Source of the DNA: Xylanivirga thermophila
GTDB taxonomy: Bacteria > Bacillota > Clostridia > Caldicoprobacterales > Xylanivirgaceae
Direction of reading: 5' to 3'
DNA: 64,000 bases
Assembly (NCBI RefSeq): GCF_004138105.1
Contig: NZ_RXHQ01000005.1
Location: 1 to 64,000, forward strand
Shown: positions 34,767 to 44,299 of the stretch, in pieces
How positions within the stretch are numbered: position 1 is the stretch's first letter
How the letters are laid out: each line of letters starts with the position of its first letter
Program-made: the position numbers and the translations under genes
Notes under the pieces: model-generated
The model's input: the letters and a program-made list of their open reading frames with translations, nothing else
Database searches by the model: none
What the model was told of the DNA's origin: nothing

Positions 34767-37217
34767 ATGGGAAAAAAATTCAAATCTTTTATGTGTGTTT
34801 TCATAATTCTTTATCTATTGGTTCCATTGACGGTTCATGCTAAGAATGAAGATGTTTCCATAAAGGCTTCAATTGGGTTTGAAGGTTATTTTAAGATGGG
34901 GGAATGGGTACCTATAAACATTGAGGTGCAAAACAAAGGTGAGGATATAAAGGGCAGTATAGAGATCTCGGCAAATCAGGATGAGGCCTCTGCAATATTG
35001 TATACTACTCCCGCCATAGTGCCTAAAGGTGCTACAAAGCAATTTACAATGTATATAAAGACCAATATACTTCAAAGACGGTTTAATGTAAACCTTATGC
35101 AAGGTGGAGAATTGGTACAAAGCTTTAGAATAGACGATGCAAAGCCAATATCCAACAATAACTATTTAATGGGAATCCTGACTGAAGATAAAAATGCCAT
35201 GAGCTATTGGTGGCAGGGATTAGGTGGCAATAATAGCCTTTTTTCAAACTATCAAGCGGTGGCACTGTCTTTGGGCGATATTCCGGATAAAAATCAGGTT
35301 ATGGATAATTTTCATATAATCATACTGAACGATATGGATACTAGTGAATTGTCCGATGGGCAGTTAGATACCCTTAAAAGCTGGGTAGATAGGGGTGGCA
35401 TATTAATAATAGGAACTGGAGCAAGGGGAGAGAAGACATTAAAGGGAATTAAAGAGTTTTTGCCACCATTTGAAATATTGGGTAGCAAGCTTGTATCAGG
35501 GTTATCGGAGTTTGAGAATATTTCAAATACCAAGTTTGACAGCGCTGCTTCTGTGGAGATAATGCAAATTAGAGGTCTTTCTGATAATACTATATTAAAT
35601 CAAGGCGAAGACGAAATAGTCTATAGAGTGAAGAGTGGAGAAGGGGATATATTTATATCGTCCTTTGATTTAGGACTGAAGCCTATGACAGATTGGCAGG
35701 GTAGCAAGGCATTTTGGAATGGACTTTTTATAAAACATTTAGATACAGTCAAACAGGAACAGCTACAAATGCCAAATATCAGGAATAACTATAAATATGA
35801 TCTTATCCGAGGGATAAAAGTAGCTCTAGGTGGCATAGAGGCCATGGATCTGCCGTCAATAGGCAAGATATCCATAATACTTGTTATCTATCTCTTGATA
35901 GTAGGCCCCATTCATTATCTAGTGTTAAAGAAACTTGATAAGAGGGAATGGGCTTGGGGAAGCATACCTGTCCTTGTGCTCATATTTTCCCTTATCATAT
36001 ATCAAATGGCCTACAATACAAAGGGCAATGAGCGTATAATAAACAATGTCTCATTGATAGATATGAAATCAGGCGATGTCTCAATTGCCGATAGGTATAT
36101 AGGTGTATTCATACCTAAAAGGGGTAGGTATGAGGTAACTTTAGATAAAAATGTATTATTATCTACTGACATAGGTGATACAGATCCAAGGGATAATGAA
36201 ATAAAAAGGGAGAACGTTGTAGCAAGGGTGATGGAAGGCAATCCATCGGGGGTAGAGATATTAAATGCCAATGTATGGACCATGCAAACTATAAATGTTA
36301 AGGAGACAAGCAACAAATTAGGTGGCATGGTTGCTGAACTATACTACCAGGATGGAAGGATAAATGGCACGATAACAAACAACACGCCATTTCCATTGGA
36401 GGACGGAGTATTAATATCATATTATGGATATGAAAAACTGGGCAATATAGCGGCAGGTGAAACAAAGGATGTAGATATGAGCATTATGTCAAATGTTCAA
36501 GGGGATATGATATATAATATGATAAATACACTTTATCCCGATCAATCCAATCAAAACTTTAAGACGTTTCGTGCATTAAGTGATGATGAGAGAAAGTATT
36601 TTATAAAGCGGAGAATGTTGGAAGGTATCCTTAGAAAAGATAGTTCCATGAAACACGAAGGGGGACACATGAGTAAAGCACTATATTTTATTGGATTTAG
36701 TGATCAAAAGGTATGGGACGATCCAATGGTAAATGGTAAAGCTTCTGATGAGTCATACTATTTTAATGCGATAACATCTGAGATTGAATTTAAAAAAGAG
36801 CATGATGATAATGTAGGTATTCCCCCAGGGGTTTTAAATGGTATATTGGATACCAAGGCATCGCAGGGACTGCATGCAGAGGGGAAGACTATATATATAC
36901 CAAGCAATACGGAGGCTAGAATAGCCTTTGATATGAGAGATTTTAAGGATGTGGATATATCCAAGTTTGATATATACTTGAGGACTTTTTCAGGACAGGG
37001 GAATGTAAAGATATATAATAACGAAAAGAATGAATTTGAAGTATTAGATAAGGGTACCTTGGGTCAAGATATGTTAAATGTTATAAATTTAAACGCAAAA
37101 ACGATACAGAAATTTGTAGACGATGATTATAATATACGGATAAGTATATCTTCCAGTTCTATGGAGGATCTGATTATTGAAATGCCCACTTTTGCATTGG
37201 AAGGGAGGCAGAGTTAA
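34767..37217 (+). CDS. Large exported membrane protein heading a MoxR/VWA operon
   Basis: An 816-residue protein with a signal peptide (about 1-25), a beta-rich extracellular region, and a domain like a glutamine-amidotransferase fold (HIIILNDMD, LKSWVDRGGILIIGTGA). Two central membrane helices (about 370-392 and 398-417) precede a large C-terminal extracellular portion. No catalytic residues are evident. The layout recalls the GldG-like or auxiliary proteins found next to ABC-2 transporters. The stop shares one base with the next gene's ATG. TATAAT at 34730-34735 may be the operon's -10 element. Confidence 0.75.
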   Translation: MGKKFKSFMCVFIILYLLVPLTVHAKNEDVSIKASIGFEGYFKMGEWVPINIEVQNKGEDIKGSIEISANQDEASAILYTTPAIVPKGATKQFTMYIKTNILQRRFNVNLMQGGELVQSFRIDDAKPISNNNYLMGILTEDKNAMSYWWQGLGGNNSLFSNYQAVALSLGDIPDKNQVMDNFHIIILNDMDTSELSDGQLDTLKSWVDRGGILIIGTGARGEKTLKGIKEFLPPFEILGSKLVSGLSEFENISNTKFDSAASVEIMQIRGLSDNTILNQGEDEIVYRVKSGEGDIFISSFDLGLKPMTDWQGSKAFWNGLFIKHLDTVKQEQLQMPNIRNNYKYDLIRGIKVALGGIEAMDLPSIGKISIILVIYLLIVGPIHYLVLKKLDKREWAWGSIPVLVLIFSLIIYQMAYNTKGNERIINNVSLIDMKSGDVSIADRYIGVFIPKRGRYEVTLDKNVLLSTDIGDTDPRDNEIKRENVVARVMEGNPSGVEILNANVWTMQTINVKETSNKLGGMVAELYYQDGRINGTITNNTPFPLEDGVLISYYGYEKLGNIAAGETKDVDMSIMSNVQGDMIYNMINTLYPDQSNQNFKTFRALSDDERKYFIKRRMLEGILRKDSSMKHEGGHMSKALYFIGFSDQKVWDDPMVNGKASDESYYFNAITSEIEFKKEHDDNVGIPPGVLNGILDTKASQGLHAEGKTIYIPSNTEARIAFDMRDFKDVDISKFDIYLRTFSGQGNVKIYNNEKNEFEVLDKGTLGQDMLNVINLNAKTIQKFVDDDYNIRISISSSSMEDLIIEMPTFALEGRQS

Positions 37218-38149
37218 TGCTAAAAGTAGATGGATTGGTAAAGAAGTATGGAAAGTTTTTGGCAGTTGATCATTTGAATATGGAGATAGAAAATGGCCAG
37301 ATATATGGCTTTGTAGGGCCAAATGGTGCCGGTAAGACCACAACCATGAGGATAATTGCTACTTTATTGCCTGCTACTGCCGGAAAGGTGGAGGTAGGGG
37401 GTATAGATGCCTTTAGACAGCCGTTGGAGGTTAGGGGGCATATAGGATACATGCCCGATTTCTTTGGAGTGTATGACAATTTAAAGGTGATGGAATATTT
37501 GGACTTTTACGGAAATTTGTATCATATACCCTATGACAAGCGTATGAAGACTGCTAATGAGCTTTTGGAGCTGGTTGAGCTTGAGAATAAAAGGGAGAGT
37601 TATGTAGATGAATTATCAAGGGGTATGAAGCAACGATTGTGCCTTGCTCGCAGTTTGATACATGACCCTGATCTCCTCATATTGGATGAACCGGCCTCGG
37701 GTATGGATCCTAGGGCCCGCATAGAGATGAAAAGGATACTTCACAAGCTTAAGGATTTGGGGAAAACCATACTTATAAGTTCGCATATACTTCCAGAGCT
37801 AGCGGAAATGTGTGATATAGTGGGCATAATAGAGGGTGGACGTATGGTGGCTGAAGGTAGTGTGGACGATATAATGTCCAAGATATCAGGCAGCACCATA
37901 ATAAATATAAGGATGATGAGGGATGCAGACAAGGCAATAAAAATCTTGAAGGAACATCCCCTTGTATCTGGAGTAACTAGGGAAGGAAATGAACTGGAGG
38001 TTTCGTATATAGGCAAGGATGATGAAATATGGCAGGTTATAAAGGCATTAATAGATAATAGATTACCCATATTATCATTTGGTGCTGCAGGTGGAAATCT
38101 GGAGAAAATATTTATGGAGGTGACCAAGGGTGAAGAATTCACTAAATAA
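37217..38149 (+). CDS. ABC transporter ATP-binding protein
   Basis: A 310-residue ATPase with Walker A GPNGAGKTT, signature LSRGMKQRLCLARS, Walker B LLILDEPASGMD and an H-loop in SSHILPE. The C-terminal extension (from about 220) is typical of CcmA/NatA-type ATPases that work with ABC-2 permeases. It overlaps the upstream stop by one base and the downstream permease gene by 20 nt. Confidence 0.92.
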   Translation: MLKVDGLVKKYGKFLAVDHLNMEIENGQIYGFVGPNGAGKTTTMRIIATLLPATAGKVEVGGIDAFRQPLEVRGHIGYMPDFFGVYDNLKVMEYLDFYGNLYHIPYDKRMKTANELLELVELENKRESYVDELSRGMKQRLCLARSLIHDPDLLILDEPASGMDPRARIEMKRILHKLKDLGKTILISSHILPELAEMCDIVGIIEGGRMVAEGSVDDIMSKISGSTIINIRMMRDADKAIKILKEHPLVSGVTREGNELEVSYIGKDDEIWQVIKALIDNRLPILSFGAAGGNLEKIFMEVTKGEEFTK

Positions 38150-39074
38150 TCCTGTACTTTCAAGTGAACTAAAGATAAAGATGAGAAACTGGAAGACGTT
38201 TGCAGCCATAAGTAGTTATGTAGGCGTGATGCTCCTTATAGCATTTATATTTTTTAAGGCATTTATAGAAAGACAGATGAATTTTGATGCGATAATAAAT
38301 GCTAATACTTCTATAGGCCTTCAATTATATATGCTTTTGGCCATAGTGCAGTTTATATTGATAGTATTAATAGTTCCAGCGCACACATCAGGTGCCATAA
38401 GCATGGAGCGTGAGAGGCAAACCCTTGATCTTCTATTATGTACCAAGATAGCCCCTTTAAAGATAGTACTCGGCAAACTTTTTTCATCCATGAGCTTTGT
38501 ACTGCTCCTTATAATATCGTCTATTCCCCTTTTTAGTCTAGTATTTTTATTTGGTGGTGTGGCGCCTAAGGATGTGTTTTTCCTATTTCTATTCTATATA
38601 ATAACTGCCATAGCTATAGGCAGTATGGGAATTTTCTATTCAACCATCCTAAAAAAGACGATAACGGCTACTGTAGCTTGCTATGTAACGGTATTTATAC
38701 TATGGGTGTTATCTGCGCTTATAGGAGGTTATACCATTTCAACTAGATATGAAAATGTTAATGCTTTAAAGAAGGTATATACTCCATTTATATTTTATTT
38801 CAATTCGCCTATGGGATTAGGGGATATGTTGAGCAGTCAGGCTACGGGCAATATAGGTGGTATAAACTCTCTTTTTGGTATTAATCACGGTTTTGTCCCC
38901 TCTGTATCTCCAAAGGGCATAACAGTTATCATGGATAAATGGGAGATGCTAAGTTTTTGGATAAAGAACTCCATAGTCATGGGCATAGTGTCTATTATTT
39001 TGCTTTTGATAAGCGCAAATAGAATAAATCCTTTGAATACTAGATTTGGGATCAAGAGGCAGGATAAAAAATGA
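38130..39074 (+). CDS. ABC-2 type transporter permease
   Basis: A 314-residue protein with six predicted helices and the cytoplasmic SMERERQTLDLLLCTKI motif common in ABC-2 permeases. The GTG at 38130 lies inside the ATPase gene, with GGAGG 9 nt upstream, so translation is coupled. It forms an exporter with the preceding ATPase. The cargo is unknown, and the operon context suggests the cell envelope. Confidence 0.88.
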   Translation: MKNSLNNPVLSSELKIKMRNWKTFAAISSYVGVMLLIAFIFFKAFIERQMNFDAIINANTSIGLQLYMLLAIVQFILIVLIVPAHTSGAISMERERQTLDLLLCTKIAPLKIVLGKLFSSMSFVLLLIISSIPLFSLVFLFGGVAPKDVFFLFLFYIITAIAIGSMGIFYSTILKKTITATVACYVTVFILWVLSALIGGYTISTRYENVNALKKVYTPFIFYFNSPMGLGDMLSSQATGNIGGINSLFGINHGFVPSVSPKGITVIMDKWEMLSFWIKNSIVMGIVSIILLLISANRINPLNTRFGIKRQDKK

Positions 39075-40609
39075 AAAGTAATATAGATGCTGAAATTACA
39101 AAGGCATTATGGCCTATACGGAAAAGACTGATCATAGGGCAATTTATAAAATCCATAATCTTTGCTATTATGATATCTTCGTTAGTTGCCTTAGGTTTTA
39201 TGATAGTATCATTCTTTGTACCATTAGAGCATCTTTGGTTCTATATATGTATAAGTGGATCTATCATATTATTTATTTGTATAATGGGGTCTTTGTTTTC
39301 CATGCCTTCATATATGGATGCTGCTCGAGCAGGCGACAGGTTGGGACTTAAAGAGCGGCTTGTAACTGCCTTGGAGTTAGGGGAGAGCAGCGAAGTTTTT
39401 GCTGTTTTGCAAAGGAGGGATGCTATAGAGCATCTAAAGGGTATTGATTTTAAGAAGATTCCTTTATCTATTTCAAAAGAGTGGTGGTATGTGACTCTTT
39501 TGTGCATATCAATCCTTCTTTTGCTCACCTTTATTCCAAATTCTCAGCATCAAGTGATAAGGCAGAGGCAGGCGGTTATGCAAGAGGCACAAAGATTGGT
39601 GGATTATATAGAGAAAGATGCTGAAGAAAAATTAAAAATGGATAATCGTCTTACAAAAGAGGAGCGACAGGAGATTTTAAAGGAGCTTAGAAGGCTCTCC
39701 TCCCGCCTTGAAGGGACAAAGGACTATACTGAGGGTATAAAGGAAATTTCAAAGGCCCAGGATGATATAAAAAAGATATTAGATAAACAAAATATGTCTA
39801 GATTAAATAACGTAAAAAATGTCCTAAATGCCCATTCTACTACGTCAGAGCTAGGTAAGGCGCTAGAGGAAAAGGATTATGATAAGCTAGGGTCGGAAAG
39901 TAAAAAGTTAATGGAAAAAATGGCCCAGGGTGGATTGGATGGGGATACTAAATTAGCTTTAAAGGATGCCCTAAAGCAAATACCGGAAGGTCATAATATA
40001 GATATTTCTGTTCCTTCCGGCATAGGAGATTTTGAGGATGCACTGGTAAAACTTATGTCAAATGATATACAAAATCCTGGGGATATTGAATATATGCTGC
40101 AGACTGCAAAAAGCTCCATAGCCCAGGCAGCGGGAGAAAATATTCCAAATCCTATGGCAGAAAACAACAAAGCTATGCAGAAGGCGGGAGATGAAAAAAA
40201 ATGGAGTTCTAAAGATCAAAATGCCCAAGATGGGCAGACCGGTCAAGGTAATCAAAGCGTTCAAGGTAGCCAGGGTAGTCAATGCAATCAAGGTAATCAA
40301 GGTGGTCAGGGAACAGGTATGGACGGAAAGGGAGCAGGACAAGGACATACAGGATACGAAAAGATATATGCGCCAACTAGATTGGGTGATGGTGGCGAGA
40401 TAAGTAATGTCAAGGGACAATTAACAGAAGGGGGCCCGAGTGAGCATTTTAAAGCTGAGGCGGGAGGGGAGGCCTATGGAGGCTTTATTCCCTATAATGA
40501 AGTGCTTGGAACATATAAAAGTCAGGCAATGGAAACCCTTGGCAGGCGGGAGATCCCATCTGGTATGGAGGAATATATAAAGAAATATTTTACTTCATTG
40601 GAGGATTAG
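39071..40609 (+). CDS. Coiled-coil membrane protein with Gln/Gly-rich segment
   Basis: A 512-residue protein with two N-terminal helices (about 22-75), a third (about 140-158), a long charged coiled coil (about 170-260) and a low-complexity Gln/Gly/Asn segment near 385-425, built from units such as GNQ, GSQ and GQG. The layout is like DUF4175-type membrane proteins seen next to MoxR/VWA genes. Catalytic motifs are absent. It shares an ATGA overlap with the permease gene and is 11 nt from the MoxR gene. Confidence 0.75.
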   Translation: MKSNIDAEITKALWPIRKRLIIGQFIKSIIFAIMISSLVALGFMIVSFFVPLEHLWFYICISGSIILFICIMGSLFSMPSYMDAARAGDRLGLKERLVTALELGESSEVFAVLQRRDAIEHLKGIDFKKIPLSISKEWWYVTLLCISILLLLTFIPNSQHQVIRQRQAVMQEAQRLVDYIEKDAEEKLKMDNRLTKEERQEILKELRRLSSRLEGTKDYTEGIKEISKAQDDIKKILDKQNMSRLNNVKNVLNAHSTTSELGKALEEKDYDKLGSESKKLMEKMAQGGLDGDTKLALKDALKQIPEGHNIDISVPSGIGDFEDALVKLMSNDIQNPGDIEYMLQTAKSSIAQAAGENIPNPMAENNKAMQKAGDEKKWSSKDQNAQDGQTGQGNQSVQGSQGSQCNQGNQGGQGTGMDGKGAGQGHTGYEKIYAPTRLGDGGEISNVKGQLTEGGPSEHFKAEAGGEAYGGFIPYNEVLGTYKSQAMETLGRREIPSGMEEYIKKYFTSLED

Positions 40610-40620
40610 GAGGACAAAAA

Positions 40621-41592
40621 ATGGGATTAGGTGAAAAGGATATAGATAACTTTGCCGTTAAGATAGAAGATATACAAAGGGAGATACAAAAGGGCATAAT
40701 AGGCCAAACAGAGGTAATAAGGCAGGTTTTATTAGCAGTGCTTTGTGGTGGCAATGTGCTTTTGGAAGGGGTGCCAGGCCTTGGCAAGACCAGACTTGTA
40801 AAAACCCTTGGTCATGTACTGGATTTACAGTTTAGTCGTATACAGTTTACACCGGATCTTATGCCTGCCGACATAACGGGGACCAATATAATCGTTGATA
40901 AAGGTGGGTTTAAATTTCAGCAAGGTCCCATATTCAGCAATATAGTGTTAGCAGATGAGATCAATAGGGCTACTCCAAAGACTCAGAGTGCCCTTTTAGA
41001 GGCCATGCAGGAGCATACGGTAACAGTAGCAGGGACAACATATGAATTGCCAAAGCCATATTTTGTACTGGCTACCCAAAACCCCTTAGAGCAGGAGGGT
41101 ACCTACCCATTACCTGAAGCCCAATTGGATCGGTTTCTATTTAAGATAACGGTGGATTTTCCAAAGCTTGATGAGCTCCACGATATAATAAACTTAACTA
41201 CAACAGGGGATGAGGTATATATAAATAAAATGGCAGATGGCAATTCAATACTTCATATGAAGGGGATAGGCGAATGCGTACCAGTAGCATTTTCGGTGCA
41301 AGACTATGCCTTAAAACTGGTTCTGGCTACCCATCCTGAATACGAAGGCGCACCTGAAGTTACAAAGGAATACGTGCGGTATGGATCAAGCCCTAGAGGG
41401 GCCCAGGCCATAGTATCTGCAGCCAGGATAAATGCCCTCATGGAAGGCAGATTGAATGTATCATTTGATGATATACGCTATGTAGCTTACCCGGCTTTGA
41501 GGCACAGGATATTTTTAAACTTTGACGGTTTAGCAAAAGGGCGCACGTCAGATGATATATTGGATGAAATAATACAAGGCTTGGATGAGTAG
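40621..41592 (+). CDS. MoxR family AAA ATPase
   Basis: A 323-residue AAA+ ATPase. It has Walker A EGVPGLGKTR, Walker B VLADEINRATPKTQSALLEAMQE, sensor 1 in VLATQNPLEQEGTYPLPEAQLDRF (read as LATQNPLEQEG then LPEAQLDRF) and a C-terminal lid. MoxR ATPases act as chaperones that load or activate VWA proteins through a DUF58 partner. Both are encoded directly downstream. Confidence 0.95.
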   Translation: MGLGEKDIDNFAVKIEDIQREIQKGIIGQTEVIRQVLLAVLCGGNVLLEGVPGLGKTRLVKTLGHVLDLQFSRIQFTPDLMPADITGTNIIVDKGGFKFQQGPIFSNIVLADEINRATPKTQSALLEAMQEHTVTVAGTTYELPKPYFVLATQNPLEQEGTYPLPEAQLDRFLFKITVDFPKLDELHDIINLTTTGDEVYINKMADGNSILHMKGIGECVPVAFSVQDYALKLVLATHPEYEGAPEVTKEYVRYGSSPRGAQAIVSAARINALMEGRLNVSFDDIRYVAYPALRHRIFLNFDGLAKGRTSDDILDEIIQGLDE

Positions 41593-41601
41593 GGGATTAA
41601 C

Positions 41602-42474
41602 ATGCTTTTAGATGATCAATTTATAAAAAAGCTGGATGGGCTTTATATATGCACGGAAAGTTTTATAAGGGGACAGGGTGGCGGATCTCGAAGATCAAGG
41701 GAAAAGGGCAGTTCTATAGAATTTTCCGATTTCCGGGAATATGTGCCTGGAGATGATTTTCGCCATATTGATTGGAATGCATATGCAAGGCTTGGGAGGC
41801 TATATATAAAACTCTTTATGGAGGAAGAGAAGGCACCCTTTACCATGTTTTTAGATTGTAGCAAATCCATGGACTATGGGATTAATAACAAGGGGTATTT
41901 TGCAAAGAGGTTGTGTGCAGCATTGACATATATGGCTTTAAAAAACCTTGATACGGTGTCAATAGTAGGACTTAATGGGGATATTAATACTAATCTTAAT
42001 AATCTATCCGGGAAACAATCCTTTTTAAGGAGTTCAGACTTTATAGAAGGTTTGTCATTTTACGGGGATACAAGACTATATGCCTCCATATCTTCATATC
42101 CGTACATAAAATCAGGAGGTGGTGTATCCATTCTTTTTACAGATCTTTTTTCTCAAGATGATTATAGTCAGGCCCTTAAATATCTTAAATATAAAAAACA
42201 ACAGGTAATACTCATCCATATACTATCCCCTGAAGAGATATCCCCTCCGTGGCAGGGTGCTATAACTCTAGTAGATGCTGAAGACGGGGATGCAAAGGAT
42301 ATAACCATTACTCCTAGGATTTTAGATAGGTATAAAAAAGTACTTGATGATTTTATAAATACTGCCCATAGGTTTTGTTCCGGCATGGGTATATATTATA
42401 TACCAGTTACAAGCGATACAAATCTTCAGAATATAATCTTTAACAATTTGATGGATAAGGGCTTAGTGAGGTAG
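41602..42474 (+). CDS. DUF58 family protein
   Basis: A 290-residue protein with the conserved FREYVPGDDFRHIDWNAYAR motif of DUF58, followed by a VWA-like fold with a MIDAS-like FLDCSKSMD. It starts 9 nt after MoxR. MoxR plus DUF58 plus VWA is a recognised module in which these proteins act together on membrane or metal-dependent complexes. Confidence 0.93.
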   Translation: MLLDDQFIKKLDGLYICTESFIRGQGGGSRRSREKGSSIEFSDFREYVPGDDFRHIDWNAYARLGRLYIKLFMEEEKAPFTMFLDCSKSMDYGINNKGYFAKRLCAALTYMALKNLDTVSIVGLNGDINTNLNNLSGKQSFLRSSDFIEGLSFYGDTRLYASISSYPYIKSGGGVSILFTDLFSQDDYSQALKYLKYKKQQVILIHILSPEEISPPWQGAITLVDAEDGDAKDITITPRILDRYKKVLDDFINTAHRFCSGMGIYYIPVTSDTNLQNIIFNNLMDKGLVR

Positions 42475-42487
42475 GGGGTATGGAATT

Positions 42488-44299
42488 TTGCATTTTTTGA
42501 ATCCATGGGGCTTTTTATTTGCCCTTTTTATACCTGGCATAATAATACTCTATCTTTTAAAACAAAAGCGACAGAGGATAGATGTATCAAGTGTACAGCT
42601 ATGGAGCCAGGCAATAGATGATATGACTGCTACGAGACCGTGGCAGAAGTTTAAAAACAATATACTTATGTACCTTGAGATAGGGATAATAATTTGCTTG
42701 ACTTTGGCTTTGACCCGTCCTTTTATAGCGAACTCCGATTCATATGGGCACTATATAGTTGTTTTGGATTCATCAGCCAGTATGCAGGCGGATGATGTAA
42801 AGCCTACAAGGTTTGAAAAGGCAAAGGATGATATTCAAAGTATAATAGATACTCTGCTCCCTTCTCAGTATATGACCATTATAGAGATGGGACCTTCTTC
42901 ATATATTGCGGCTGACAGGATATCAGATAAAGGACTTTTATCCCGTATTCTTAAAGATATGATGCCTACAAATGGTGAAGGGGATATAAAAGGGGCAATG
43001 GATCTTGCAGAGTCTATGCTATCCTCTGAAGATCAAGATATAGTATGTATATTTACGGATCAAAATATCAATATAGAGGATAGTTTATTTAAGGTAAAAC
43101 TATATAATGGTGATGGACAAAATAGGGCTATAACTCATATGTCATATTCAGAGTATGGTGATGGATGGGGTGTATTGGCCAAAATTATGAATTTTGGGGA
43201 TAGCTCTAATATTACGTTAAAATGCAGTGCCGATGATCAGCTTGTGGATATAAAGGAGATAAGTCTTCCAAAAGGGGATAAAAAGGATGTATATTTTACT
43301 TCTATACCCCGAGATACCAACATAGTAAAGGTGGAAATTGTGGATAAAGACAATCTTTTAATTGACAATGTATCCTGGATACCCATAAAGGAGAGGGCGG
43401 AAAACAAGGGACTTTTGGTGACTCAGGGCAATATATTTTTGGAAAAGGTGTTGAATTTCTATGGAGGGCTGCTTATGGAGAAAGGGGCATATGAGGCATC
43501 TGAGGGGTTACTTGGCTATCAGCTTTATGTATATGATGGATATGTGCCAAAGGATGTACCGGAAGATGGAAATATAATAATATTTAATCCACAGGGTGAT
43601 CAAAATTTATTTAAAGTTGTGGATAACTTTATGCCCAAAGGGATGATAAAAAATATATCGTCAAGATATAATCGTCTGCTTGAGCATGTGGATATTGATG
43701 ATATAAATATTAGAAAAGCCAGCAAGATAGAATTCCCAAATTGGGGTGAAGAGGTTGTAGGGGATGGAGATAATACCCTCATATGGGCAGGAGAGATGAA
43801 AAGTCAAAAGTTTATAGTGTTTGCTTTTGATATACATGAGAGTGATCTTCCACTTAAGATGGATTTTCCTATATTGATGGGCAACATATTAAATTGGATA
43901 TTACCGGGAGTAAAGACTAATACATTGAATTGTTATGCAGGCGAAGAAGTGGCTATAGATGCTATTCCAGGTTCCAGCAGCATAGATATAGTCTTACCTG
44001 ATGGCAGTGAAAAAAGGGTTGCACCTCCTTATCCAATAGTACCTTTTGACGATACTACCCAGTTAGGGGTATATACCATAAAACAGGGGATGGGTTCGAG
44101 TACAATTGAGGACAGATTTACAGTGTCTGTACCTACCCATGGGGAGTCTGATCTAGCATTAAAAAATAGATCGTATGATATACAAAATACACAAAAGGAA
44201 CGGACAGTGGAAGGCAGGCGGGAGCTTTGGCCGTATTTTGCACTGGTTGCACTGGCTTTTATGTTGATAGAATGGTGGGTGTATAGACGTGGGTATTAG
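42488..44299 (+). CDS. VWA-domain membrane protein (BatA-like)
   Basis: A 603-residue protein. The N-terminal aerotolerance-type BatA segment (LNPWGFLFALFIPGIIILY) and two helices lead to a VWA domain with an intact MIDAS (VVLDSSASM). A long beta-rich region and a C-terminal helix (about 576-596) follow. The TTG start at 42488 is preceded by AGGGGG with about 9-nt spacing. The stop overlaps the next gene by 11 nt. Confidence 0.88.
   Translation: MHFLNPWGFLFALFIPGIIILYLLKQKRQRIDVSSVQLWSQAIDDMTATRPWQKFKNNILMYLEIGIIICLTLALTRPFIANSDSYGHYIVVLDSSASMQADDVKPTRFEKAKDDIQSIIDTLLPSQYMTIIEMGPSSYIAADRISDKGLLSRILKDMMPTNGEGDIKGAMDLAESMLSSEDQDIVCIFTDQNINIEDSLFKVKLYNGDGQNRAITHMSYSEYGDGWGVLAKIMNFGDSSNITLKCSADDQLVDIKEISLPKGDKKDVYFTSIPRDTNIVKVEIVDKDNLLIDNVSWIPIKERAENKGLLVTQGNIFLEKVLNFYGGLLMEKGAYEASEGLLGYQLYVYDGYVPKDVPEDGNIIIFNPQGDQNLFKVVDNFMPKGMIKNISSRYNRLLEHVDIDDINIRKASKIEFPNWGEEVVGDGDNTLIWAGEMKSQKFIVFAFDIHESDLPLKMDFPILMGNILNWILPGVKTNTLNCYAGEEVAIDAIPGSSSIDIVLPDGSEKRVAPPYPIVPFDDTTQLGVYTIKQGMGSSTIEDRFTVSVPTHGESDLALKNRSYDIQNTQKERTVEGRRELWPYFALVALAFMLIEWWVYRRGY

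Noticed and set aside
40220-40320. Short tandem-like repeats (GGTAATCAA, GGTAGTCAA and variants)
   Set aside because: They encode a Gln/Gly-rich low-complexity segment in the 39071 protein. They are not a mobile or CRISPR repeat.
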